DNA of 52,817 nucleotides from Saccharibacillus deserti. GTDB taxonomy: Bacteria > Bacillota > Bacilli > Paenibacillales > Paenibacillaceae. Position numbers and translations under genes: made by a program. Under the pieces are notes generated by a model. It did no database searches and was not told the DNA's origin. It worked only from the letters and a program-made list of their open reading frames with translations. Location of the stretch: the NCBI RefSeq assembly GCF_013618475.1, contig NZ_JABJVN010000005.1:1-52817 (forward strand), in the 5' to 3' direction. This document shows positions 1-6,427 of this stretch, piece by piece. The number at the start of each line of letters is the position of its first letter. The stretch's first letter is position 1.

Positions 1-99
1 TCAGAAGAAATTCAAAAAGAAAACTATTTAAGGATTAATAACACGTATTTGAGTGCCGAAGAAGTTGCAAAGCAAATAAAAGTCAATTTCAATTTGTAA
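1..99 (+). CDS. C-terminal fragment of an unidentified gene
   Basis: An open frame runs in from the window edge and stops with TAA at 97-99, giving 32 residues that end in NTYLSAEEVAKQIKVNFNL. This kind of short acidic helical tail is found at the end of small P-loop kinases, but 32 residues cannot prove a family. It is AT-rich, lies 41 bp before the first structured repeat and has the same orientation as the following repeat-flanked genes, so it may be the cargo of another cassette whose start lies outside the window. Confidence 0.6.
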   Translation, partial: SEEIQKENYLRINNTYLSAEEVAKQIKVNFNL

Positions 100-140
100 A
101 CAACTTCATGTAAGTAATTCGAAGAAGCTGCTGACATCCT

Positions 141-232
141 ATAACATAATATTCATGCTGCGGACATTCGTCCTTGGTCCGGCATACGCCGGACACCCAA
201 CATTCGTTGGGTCGTGAATACAGGAACGTTAT
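141..232. repeat. Structured cassette-type repeat, copy 1 (92 bp)
   Basis: The copy runs from ATAAC to GTTAT. Basal arms ATAAC/GTTAT enclose a conserved asymmetric internal loop (ATAA on the left, CAGGAAC on the right), then the stem TATTCATG/CGTGAATA with one wobble. Inside are three hairpins: GGAC-ATTC-GTCC, GTCCGGC-ATAC-GCCGGAC and CCCAAC-ATTC-GTTGGG. The flanks CATCCT on the left and CTGAAAGA a few bases to the right are shared with other copies. No gene follows it; an intrinsic terminator lies 52 bp downstream. Confidence 0.9.
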
Positions 233-580
233 ATGCAACCTGAAAGAATGGGAAACCATAAGGGAAAGAATAGAATCACAAGGCGCCGAGTTCCCTATCG
301 GCGTTTTTTGTTTAGGGTAAAGAGCATTTAAAAATCAAAGGAATTAACAGATATAAGAACGATTAAGAAATGAGGCCCATGCTCGAAATATGAAGCATAG
401 AATCGCTTCAGATCAGACAAATGAAAAAGAGAGTTTGGAAAGGATTTTAAAATCAAAGAGGACTATAAAAGATTGAAAAAGAGGTAAAAAATGATTGTAG
501 AAAGATAGGAAGAAAGCATAGAATTAGAGAAGGAAACGACCAAATAAGATTAAGAGAATTTGGAAGGGCACAGGCAGCAT
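233..580. other. Gene-less stretch between repeat copies 1 and 2
   Basis: This 348-bp interval has no reading frame with a ribosome binding site. After a terminator at 284-309 it is strongly purine-rich on the + strand (many GAAAGA and AAGAGA runs) and looks like decayed sequence. In the array layout it occupies the place of a cassette, so it may be an eroded or emptied one. Confidence 0.6.
284..309 (+). terminator. Intrinsic terminator after repeat copy 1
   Basis: CGCCGA (284-289) pairs with TCGGCG (298-303) around a 8-nt loop, followed directly by six T. With repeat copy 1 just upstream and no ORF between, the unit could produce a short RNA of about 170 nt ending here, if copy 1 is transcribed. 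Confidence 0.7.
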
Positions 581-672
581 ATAACATAATATTCACGCTG
601 CGGACATACGTCCTGGGTCCGGCATACGCCGGACACTCGACATGCGTCGAGTCGTGAATACAGGAACGTTAT
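581..672. repeat. Structured cassette-type repeat, copy 2 (92 bp)
   Basis: Same architecture and length as copy 1, with a perfect TATTCACG/CGTGAATA stem. The hairpins are GGAC-ATAC-GTCC, GTCCGGC-ATAC-GCCGGAC and CTCGAC-ATGC-GTCGAG. The third stem differs from copy 1 at paired positions while keeping pairing. The right flank reads GTTATAGGAAA, identical to the remnant at 1793-1811. The copy ends 45 bp before the start codon of the following GNAT gene. Confidence 0.92.
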
Positions 673-717
673 AGGAAATTCGGGCAAAACATATAAACAT
701 TAAAAATAGGATGTGAT

Positions 718-1143
718 TTGTTGAACAAGTATAAAATTCGTGAAATGAACCTGAATGATTATTTGAAAGTTTTTGATCTTTGGTCAAATACAGAGGGCAT
801 GGGATTAAGTGATTCTGATTCTGAGGAATCAATTTCTAAATTCTTGAAAAGAAATGACGGACATAGTTTTGTATGTACGGACGCAGAAGAAATCATTGGT
901 ACAATTTTGTGTGGTCATGATGGAAGAAGAGGTTTTCTCTATCATGTAGCAGTTTCAAAAGAATATAGAAAAAACGGAATAGGAAAAAGACTAGTTGAAA
1001 GTGCTTTGGACTCCTTAAAGAAATCAGGAATTATTAAATGTCACTTAATGGTTCTCGGAAACAATAAAATAGGCAATCAATATTGGAATAATGCAGGATG
1101 GATTAAAAGAGATGATATTCTGATTTTTTCAAAGGACACATAA
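718..1143 (+). CDS. GNAT-family N-acetyltransferase
   Basis: The 141-residue protein has the GNAT fold signature: a beta-4 strand (FLYHVAVSKEYR) leading into the acetyl-CoA pyrophosphate loop YRKNGIGKRL at about residues 82-91, and a C-terminal YWNNAGW motif. It should transfer an acetyl group from acetyl-CoA to a small molecule or protein; the substrate cannot be read from sequence. The start is a TTG at 718 behind an AGGA at about 708-711; a second TTG follows at once. Its base composition is far more AT-rich than genes after 3.9 kb, and it sits between repeat copies 2 and 3, which suggests cassette cargo acquired by transfer. Confidence 0.88.
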   Translation: MLNKYKIREMNLNDYLKVFDLWSNTEGMGLSDSDSEESISKFLKRNDGHSFVCTDAEEIIGTILCGHDGRRGFLYHVAVSKEYRKNGIGKRLVESALDSLKKSGIIKCHLMVLGNNKIGNQYWNNAGWIKRDDILIFSKDT

Positions 1144-1200
1144 CGAACACCATAATCATCAAACAAAATTTAGCAATATCGAAGAAGGCCCGAACATCCT

Positions 1201-1292
1201 ATAACATAATATTCACGCTGCGGACATTCGTCCTTGGCCTGGCATTCGCCAGGCACTCAGCATACGCTGATTCGTGAATACAGGAACGTTAT
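1201..1292. repeat. Structured cassette-type repeat, copy 3 (92 bp)
   Basis: Architecture as in copies 1 and 2 with a perfect outer stem. The hairpins are GGAC-ATTC-GTCC, GCCTGGC-ATTC-GCCAGGC and TCAGC-ATAC-GCTGA. The second hairpin differs from copies 1 and 2 at two base pairs, both with compensatory changes. The left flank CATCCT matches copy 1 and the right flank CTGAAAGA matches copy 4. It lies 57 bp after the GNAT stop and 53 bp before the NUDIX start. Confidence 0.92.
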
Positions 1293-1307
1293 CTGAAAGA
1301 TGCAAAA

Positions 1308-1338
1308 CCTAAGAAAATCATTCAAATCTTAGGGGAGG
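1308..1338 (+). promoter_or_regulatory. Small hairpin overlapping the NUDIX ribosome binding site
   Basis: CCTAAG at 1308-1313 can pair with CTTAGG at 1328-1333. The right arm overlaps the start of the GGGGAGG Shine-Dalgarno (1332-1338), so the fold could limit translation of the NUDIX gene. The stem is only 6 bp with a 14-nt loop, so the regulatory role is a weak inference. Confidence 0.35.
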
Positions 1339-1345
1339 AATTCAA

Positions 1346-1747
1346 ATGAAATTTATCGTTTCTGCAAGTGTAATTGTTCTCAACGAAAACAATGAAATTT
1401 TATTAATGAAAGGTCGGAGAGGCTGGGAAATGCCTCAAGGTTGTATTGAAGAAAAAGAGACAATCAGACAGGCAGCGATTCGAGAAGTAAAAGAAGAAAC
1501 AGGGATCGATATTGAATTAATTAAATTTTGTGGGTTATATCAAAATATCACGCGCGGTGTATGTAACAATATATTTACTGGAAAACCGATTGGTGGGGCT
1601 TTAACTACCAGTGATGAAAGTGAAGAAATAGGATATTTCACTTTAGAAGAAGCCCGAAAAATGATAACATGGGGAAATTTTAATGACAGAATTCAAAAAG
1701 CATTGAATGAAAAGAGTCATCCTTTTTTAATTGAATTTTCTGAATAA
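1346..1747 (+). CDS. NUDIX hydrolase
   Basis: The 133-residue protein contains a complete Nudix box, G-x5-E-x7-R-E-x2-E-E-x-G, starting at GCIEEKETIRQ and ending at REVKEETGI (about residues 32-54). It should hydrolyse a nucleoside diphosphate linked to another moiety, using Mg2+ bound by the box glutamates. The substrate is not evident. The ATG at 1346 follows a strong AGGGGAGGAA. It is AT-rich and lies between repeat copy 3 and a repeat remnant, in the same orientation as the other cargo genes. Confidence 0.93.
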   Translation: MKFIVSASVIVLNENNEILLMKGRRGWEMPQGCIEEKETIRQAAIREVKEETGIDIELIKFCGLYQNITRGVCNNIFTGKPIGGALTTSDESEEIGYFTLEEARKMITWGNFNDRIQKALNEKSHPFLIEFSE

Positions 1748-1792
1748 AGCATCGAATAAGAAGAGCTTAAATACTGCAGGAATTTCCAAAGA

Positions 1793-1811
1793 ACAGGAAC
1801 GTTATAGGAAA
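1793..1811. repeat. Right-end remnant of the structured repeat
   Basis: ACAGGAACGTTATAGGAAA matches the right end and flank of copy 2 (660-678) over 19 of 19 bases. The left arm and all hairpins are missing. It sits 46 bp after the NUDIX stop, the expected place for a full copy, so it is either a deletion product or a recombination half-site. Confidence 0.8.
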
Positions 1812-1998
1812 CACCTTAAATCCAGAGGAAGTACATTTTTAAGCTTAATACAACATGAAAAGATTTGAAATAAATGAAGAGGAAAGGTAATTAATTTCTA
1901 AGCAATGGTTAGGGAACATATGTTTTACCGCCTAATTTATGAATGGAAGAATGCCTTCTGTTAGGGACGGTAATTATTTTTAGAAAGCAGGTAAATAC

Positions 1999-2715
1999 AT
2001 GATTCCATTGGTATATGATCAAATTAATAGCTGGGGCAAAGATGATGAATTCTTTTTAGCATTATTAAAAAAAATTAACGTTAAGAGTATAGCAGATTTG
2101 GGTTGCGGCACAGGAAGATTAACAATCCATTTTGCAAAAGCAGGTCATGAGGTTACAGCTATTGACCCAAATGAAGAAGCAATTGAATATGCCAAAGTCA
2201 AAGAGTCTTATGGAGACGTAAAATGGATGATTGGTGATAGTACAAAATTGCGAACAAATGCCTTTGAAGCAATCATTATGACAGCGAATGTTGCACAAGT
2301 ATTTCTTACGGAAGAAAGTTGGAGAAATGTCGTTGCTGATGCGTATCGAGCTCTAAAACCCGGCGGACACTTTATCTTTGATACACGCAATCCATTGGCT
2401 AAAGCATGGGAACAATGGATTACGGATACAACACCTGATGTTGCAAAAAACTTGTTGACCGGAGAGAAGCTGGAGATTTGGACGCAATATGAGGGGTTTG
2501 TGAACGATGTTTATACGTTTTATGAAACGGTAAAAAAAGCAGACACGGGGGAAGTAATCATTCGTGAAAAAATGGAATTGAAATTTAGAACACAAGAAAC
2601 AATCCATGATTCCTTAAAACAAGCAAGCTTTTCACAAGTTCAAGTTTATGGAGATTGGGAGTTTGAACAAGCAACTTCAAAAGCGAAATCTTTTATTTTT
2701 CATGCTATAAAATAA
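1999..2715 (+). CDS. Class I SAM-dependent methyltransferase
   Basis: The 238-residue protein has the Rossmann-type motif I IADLGCGTGRL at about residues 31-41, the acidic ribose-binding end of strand 2 (VTAIDPN), a motif II region (GDSTKL) and post-II LKPGGHFIFDTRNP at about 119-132. It should transfer a methyl group from S-adenosylmethionine to an unknown, probably small-molecule, substrate. The start ATG follows AAGCAGGT. The 193 bp between the repeat remnant and the start show no other gene. It is AT-rich like its neighbours. Confidence 0.9.
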   Translation: MIPLVYDQINSWGKDDEFFLALLKKINVKSIADLGCGTGRLTIHFAKAGHEVTAIDPNEEAIEYAKVKESYGDVKWMIGDSTKLRTNAFEAIIMTANVAQVFLTEESWRNVVADAYRALKPGGHFIFDTRNPLAKAWEQWITDTTPDVAKNLLTGEKLEIWTQYEGFVNDVYTFYETVKKADTGEVIIREKMELKFRTQETIHDSLKQASFSQVQVYGDWEFEQATSKAKSFIFHAIK

Positions 2716-3021
2716 AAGAATCAAATTCGGAATCGCACAAAAAAGCTGAGGAGGAAAGAGATTGTAACTAGAACTCTTTTCTGCTTCTTTGTTCATATAT
2801 TTATAAGTTGAGAACTTGATTGAACCGATGAAAAAAGATTTGAAAACCTGGAATGGCAATAAGTTAAAGAAGTAGAGTCGGAAGATTTTTAAAATCGGAT
2901 AAAGCTCAAAAGAAAAGCGAAAATCGATAAAAATCAAGAATATTTGAAGAACAAAAATCAGATGAAAGAAGAAAGATAAAGAGTGATGTAAAGGCGTGAC
3001 CAAAGAAGAAAGGTGCATCCG
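2716..3021. other. Gene-less stretch before repeat copy 4
   Basis: This 306-bp interval is purine-rich on the + strand in its second half, much like 310-580. No ORF with a ribosome binding site, no terminator with a clear T-run and no repeat was found. The distance from gene stop to repeat is much longer here than in the other units (27-57 bp), so remains of a lost second gene are possible. Confidence 0.5.
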
Positions 3022-3095
3022 ATAACCTAATATTCACGCTGCGGGCATATGCCCTTGGCCTGGCATACGCTGAGTTGTGAATACAGGAACGCGAT
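3022..3095. repeat. Structured cassette-type repeat, copy 4 (74 bp, shortened)
   Basis: This copy keeps the left half, the conserved CAGGAAC side and hairpin GGGC-ATAT-GCCC, a compensatory variant of GGAC/GTCC. It lacks one hairpin: hairpins 2 and 3 are merged at GGC-ATAC-GCTGAG, as expected from deletion between two GCATACGC modules. The outer stem is TATTCACG/TGTGAATA and the right basal arm is altered to GCGAT. The right flank CTGAAAGA is kept. It ends 37 bp before the second GNAT gene. Confidence 0.88.
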
Positions 3096-3132
3096 CTGAA
3101 AGAATTGAAAGTGAAAAAGAAGGGACAAAATT

Positions 3133-3669
3133 ATGAAGCTTATCTTAGACAAATGGAATTCCCAAAGGCTTGTGATGTCCAATTTAAAAGAAGATGAAAT
3201 TCCACGGGTACAAGATATTTATGAAACAAGTAAGTATATGAACCAGTGGGATGGCCAAAGTTACAACCCGCAGCATATAAAAGATTGTTTCTTTAAAGGA
3301 AACCTACCTCCGAGTGGTAAATTAGAAAATTATAGAATACAAACTATTCGAAATAAAGAAGATCAAAAAATAATAGGAATATTAAGTGTATATCATGGTT
3401 ATCCGTCTACAGATTCTATGTATCTTGAATTTTTGTACATAGATAAAGATATTCAAAAACAAGGATTTGGACAAGAAGTCATCAATCAATTTATAGAAGT
3501 AACAGCGTCTTTAGGTTATAAAGAGATTCGGATCAACGTAGCCGTGAAAAATTGGCCGGCTTTAAAGTTTTGGATTAAATCGGGGTTTAATCATGCAAGC
3601 GGAATTTATGGTGATCATGAATTTTCAGAAACGACTTATGCGAATTTAGAATTAATAAAGGCATTGTGA
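3133..3669 (+). CDS. GNAT-family N-acetyltransferase
   Basis: The 178-residue protein has a GNAT beta-4 strand and acetyl-CoA loop, YIDKDIQKQGFGQEVINQF at about residues 101-119, and a C-terminal VKNWPALKFWIKSGF motif typical of the family. The N-terminal LILDKWNSQRLVMSNL resembles RimI/RimJ-like members. The target is unknown. ATG 3133 follows GAAGGGAC. It sits between repeat copies 4 and 5, is AT-rich and shares orientation with the other cargo genes. Confidence 0.88.
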   Translation: MKLILDKWNSQRLVMSNLKEDEIPRVQDIYETSKYMNQWDGQSYNPQHIKDCFFKGNLPPSGKLENYRIQTIRNKEDQKIIGILSVYHGYPSTDSMYLEFLYIDKDIQKQGFGQEVINQFIEVTASLGYKEIRINVAVKNWPALKFWIKSGFNHASGIYGDHEFSETTYANLELIKAL

Positions 3670-3696
3670 GTAATTCAGGATGATAGATTCCTTTAG

Positions 3697-3778
3697 ATAA
3701 CATAATATTCACGCGGCGGACATTCGCCCTTGGCCCGGCCACCCAACATGCGTCGGGACGTGAATACAGGAACGTCAT
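3697..3778. repeat. Structured cassette-type repeat, copy 5 (82 bp, degenerate)
   Basis: Left end GATAACATAATATTCACG and right end CGTGAATACAGGAACG are conserved. Hairpin 1 is imperfect (GGAC-ATTC-GCCC), hairpin 2 is lost apart from GGCCCGG, and hairpin 3 is CCCAAC-ATGC-GTCGGG with one mismatch. The right basal arm is GTCAT. This last copy follows the second GNAT stop by 27 bp and marks the end of the AT-rich section. Confidence 0.85.
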
Positions 3779-3794
3779 CGGAAATCACCACAAA

Positions 3795-3830
3795 ACCTAA
3801 CTGTGTTCGCCCAACAACGGGCAGTTAGGC
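3795..3830. other. Short dyad with integron-type core sequences
   Basis: ACCTAAC (3795-3801) fits the attC R'' consensus RYYYAAC and GTTAGGC (3824-3830) fits R' GTTRRRY. CCTAACTG pairs with CAGTTAGG and CCC with GGG inside, leaving a 6-nt bulge on one side only. At 36 bp it is shorter than known attC sites, and such cores can occur by chance. It lies 16 bp after repeat copy 5, at the composition boundary. Confidence 0.35.
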
Positions 3831-3884
3831 GTAACTTTCGAGGAATGTAAACGTCTAAGCAAGGAGCGAGGAGGCAGACCTTTC

Positions 3885-4799
3885 ATGGGAGCAGCAAATG
3901 TATGGGATGCGGAGTGGGAGGTTAGCGAAGATCTGGCGCGGACGCTGATCGGCAGACAATTCCCTCAGCTGTCAGCGAAGCCCGTGAAGCGATTGGGCTG
4001 GGGCTGGGACAATACGGTTTTTCTCATCGGTGACGAGTACATGTTCCGGTTTCCAAGAAGAACGGCTGCCGTTGGCCCGATTCGGACGGAAGGGAAGCTG
4101 CTGCCGAAGCTGGAGCCCTATATGACCATCCCTTATCCAAAACCGTTGTTTTACGGCGAAGCCAGTGACGAATACCCGGCACCCTTTCTCGGCTATGCCT
4201 ACGTGCCTGGAGATTTCCCTATCGGTTTGACGGAAGAACGACGCGCTTTATCGGCAGAAAAGCTGGCGGCATTTTTGCGGAGATTGCATGAGTTTCCGGT
4301 GCAGACGGCGCTGGAGTGCGGAGTTCAGCAGGATCATCGAAACTTGACGGACATCGCAGCGCGCAAAGTGAAATTGGAAGGTTTTCTATCAAAAGTGGCT
4401 GAACACTTGTCGCCGAAGGAGTCCGGCGTGATCGAAGCGTATATGGGCAGGCTGCAAACGGACCGGGTCGAGGCGGTGAATGTACTGCTGCATGGCGACC
4501 TTCATTTCAAAAATATGCTTGTGGATGAGAACGGAATCGTTTCCGGCATCATTGATTGGGGCGATCTGAACGTAGGCCATCCGGCTTGCGATTTGAGCGC
4601 TGCTTACAGCTTTTTGCCCCCTTACGCTCGCGGCGTGTTTTTCGAAACGTACGGAGGAGCGAACGAGGAAACGAAGCTGCTGGCGCGGCTGATCGCGGTA
4701 TACATCCCCGTACTGATCTTGATGCAAGCGATCGATGACGGGAATGAAGCGATTGCGGCAGAGGCGAAATCCAACATCATGCGAGCACTGACGGATTAG
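3885..4799 (+). CDS. APH-family (aminoglycoside phosphotransferase-like) kinase
   Basis: The 304-residue protein has a kinase-like nucleotide-binding N-lobe (GWGWDNTVFLIGDEYMFRFPR, in part), the catalytic loop HGDLHFKNML at about residue 203 and the metal-binding IIDWGDL at about 222. It resembles the macrolide/aminoglycoside phosphotransferase branch that phosphorylates small molecules with ATP or GTP; the substrate is not known. The ATG follows AAGGAGCGAGGAGG. Its GC level matches the downstream genome rather than the cassette region, so it may be the first resident gene after the array, although repeat copy 5 lies only 106 bp upstream. Confidence 0.9.
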   Translation: MGAANVWDAEWEVSEDLARTLIGRQFPQLSAKPVKRLGWGWDNTVFLIGDEYMFRFPRRTAAVGPIRTEGKLLPKLEPYMTIPYPKPLFYGEASDEYPAPFLGYAYVPGDFPIGLTEERRALSAEKLAAFLRRLHEFPVQTALECGVQQDHRNLTDIAARKVKLEGFLSKVAEHLSPKESGVIEAYMGRLQTDRVEAVNVLLHGDLHFKNMLVDENGIVSGIIDWGDLNVGHPACDLSAAYSFLPPYARGVFFETYGGANEETKLLARLIAVYIPVLILMQAIDDGNEAIAAEAKSNIMRALTD

Positions 4800-4810
4800 A
4801 CTTAGACAGC

Positions 4811-4855
4811 AAACGACTCAGCCTAGGTTAAGAGTTATCTAAGGTTGGGTCGTTT
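4811..4855 (+). terminator. Possible terminator after the APH-like gene
   Basis: AAACGAC (4811-4817) pairs with GTCGTTT (4849-4855), with further pairing of CA/TG and CCT/AGG inside. The T-run is only three bases, so termination would be weak; a simple dyad is possible. Confidence 0.4.
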
Positions 4856-4870
4856 CGTGAATAGAGGAGA

Positions 4871-5203
4871 ATGGTAAGGGCAAATCATAAGTATCCCGAG
4901 AATTACTTTGAACACTACATTGTTAGTTTTTCAGGCATAGGTTATGCACCAAATGAAGATGGATTTGAAAAGCTGGCAAAGTTCTACCTCGATATGGAAG
5001 GGCTCGACGAATTCTCCAACCTAATAAAAGAGATACAGATGGTAAAAGAAAACAACGATTGGTCCTACTTTGAGAGTATAGCTAAAGATTTTGAACTAGA
5101 AGGCTTAGATCTTGTTAAGTTAAAAGAAATGGCCGAGGTCGCTATACAGGCTGCGTATAACATCCGCAAAGAGCCTCCCTTTTCTAAAAGGAAGGCTTTT
5201 TAG
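4871..5203 (+). CDS. Hypothetical protein, 110 residues
   Basis: The frame opens at ATG 4871 directly behind AGAGGAG, which is closer than usual. The product is acidic and probably helical, with no recognised domain, signal peptide or membrane segment. Its last residues (PPFSKRKAF) are encoded by the terminator at 5172-5201, which suggests that the native C-terminus was lost and the frame now runs into the terminator. It is more AT-rich than its neighbours. A gene fragment is as likely as a functional gene. Confidence 0.5.
   Translation: MVRANHKYPENYFEHYIVSFSGIGYAPNEDGFEKLAKFYLDMEGLDEFSNLIKEIQMVKENNDWSYFESIAKDFELEGLDLVKLKEMAEVAIQAAYNIRKEPPFSKRKAF
5172..5201 (+). terminator. Intrinsic terminator inside the end of the preceding ORF
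   Basis: AGCCTCCCTTTT pairs with AAAAGGAAGGCT around a short CT loop and continues into five T. It overlaps the last nine codons of the 4871 ORF. Confidence 0.75.
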
Positions 5204-5275
5204 GTTCGTCGCTATCTTAATAGTTTAAAATGATTGGAATTGGAAAAATATTCAGTAAAAAAAGGAGGGGTTCGT

Positions 5276-6427
5276 TTGAGCAGGGGAGAGTCGAAAAAAT
5301 GGAAAAAGTGGCCGTTGGCTGCCTTTGTGCTTTTAGTGGCGGGAGGCGGGGCTTATGCGCTGCCGAATGTATTTGCCAATGAAGCAGACGGACAGACGAT
5401 CCCATCGGTTCGGCAAACCGCGACTGTCAGCGCCGGGAGTAAAGGAGCTTTGATACAGAGCGAATCTGTAGGCGCGGCCTCGGCAGCAAGCGTGCAGGCG
5501 AAAGTTGTTGCGCCCGTTATCGCGGCCGATCCGAAGCGGACTTCAATCACGGCTTCTCGCAAGGCTTTGATCAAGCTGGGGATGATGAACTTGAGCACGG
5601 GGGCGGCTTCCGATTTTTATTCATCGGAGAACGCGCTTCGGAAGCTGCATCTAGCCCGGAATCAGGCCAATAAGGTCACTTTCGACCCGAAAGCTTCTGC
5701 AGATCAGATATTCTATGCTTCGCGCAAGCTGGAAAAAGCCATTGATCTCTATAACGCCAGCGCGGTCAGCAGTGCGGATGTTCTCGGTAAAATATTGAAG
5801 TACGAGAAAGCTGCCGTACGCAACGGCGAAAATGAACATTCACTGAATGAGATTGAACTATTGGCGTTAAAAGGAATCAAAGAAGCGCAGGCCAAGCTGG
5901 CAGCCGACTCGACAGAGGCGGGTGTACAGGCCGCTTACAAGCACTTTTTATCCAGCAATGCGGATGTTAATGATCTGAGACCGTTTGACCGGGCGGACAA
6001 TGTCTCTTTTCTGCAGCGTTACAAAGAGAATTACGCCGCTGAAATAGCCGGTGCGGGATCACGCGCAAAAGAGGCGGTGCTTCAGCGAAAAGCCTACGAG
6101 AATGCCGCAAAGGCGATGCAGTCCGCGATTGACGCCAAATCGGGTAAAAATGAGCTGACCGTCGCTGGAGCGAGCGTCATAAACACCTACTCGGCTTTTC
6201 TGGAAGGAATGCGTCTATCGGATGCCCTGAATCAAGCCCGCCCGCTGCTGCATTCGCCGGTAGGCAAGGAAGAAGGACAATATACGGCTTCTTCGATCGG
6301 CACGCTAAGATCCGCGATTAACCAAGCGGAGTCCTCGCTGAAACAATCGGAAATGCGGGAAGAATTGGCCGATGCCCAGAAAAGATTGGCCGTCTCGGTC
6401 CGAGCATTTAAAGCAAGCCGAAAATGA
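5276..6427 (+). CDS. Secreted helical protein with FIVAR-like repeats
   Basis: I place the start at TTG 5276 because AAAGGAGGGG lies 5 bp upstream; a longer frame from 5234 has no such site. The 383-residue product begins with a lysine-rich stretch and a hydrophobic signal segment (WPLAAFVLLVAGGGAYALPNVFA, about 12-34). The remainder is alpha-helical and alanine-rich, with segments of the pattern L..A...A....F.....A...L..AI, as in FIVAR-type repeats of Gram-positive surface proteins, at about 120-170 and 345-383. No LPXTG anchor is visible. The stop overlaps the start of the next gene by 4 bp (ATGA), so the two are probably translationally coupled. The function is unknown. Confidence 0.75.
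   Translation: MSRGESKKWKKWPLAAFVLLVAGGGAYALPNVFANEADGQTIPSVRQTATVSAGSKGALIQSESVGAASAASVQAKVVAPVIAADPKRTSITASRKALIKLGMMNLSTGAASDFYSSENALRKLHLARNQANKVTFDPKASADQIFYASRKLEKAIDLYNASAVSSADVLGKILKYEKAAVRNGENEHSLNEIELLALKGIKEAQAKLAADSTEAGVQAAYKHFLSSNADVNDLRPFDRADNVSFLQRYKENYAAEIAGAGSRAKEAVLQRKAYENAAKAMQSAIDAKSGKNELTVAGASVINTYSAFLEGMRLSDALNQARPLLHSPVGKEEGQYTASSIGTLRSAINQAESSLKQSEMREELADAQKRLAVSVRAFKASRK

Noticed and set aside
2677..3018. A 113-residue minus-strand frame over the gap before repeat copy 4
   Set aside because: The product is a Phe/Leu/Ser-rich reading of purine-rich DNA with no start signal and overlaps the methyltransferase end.
141..3778. CRISPR interpretation of the five repeats
   Set aside because: Units are 74-92 bp with internal hairpins, spacing is irregular and contains genes, and there are no short unique spacers or cas genes.
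4853..4870. A sixth structured-repeat right end (CGTGAATAGAGGA)
   Set aside because: It resembles CGTGAATACAGGA over 12 of 13 bases, but GTTAT, the left arm and hairpins are absent, and the AGAGGA is a ribosome binding site.
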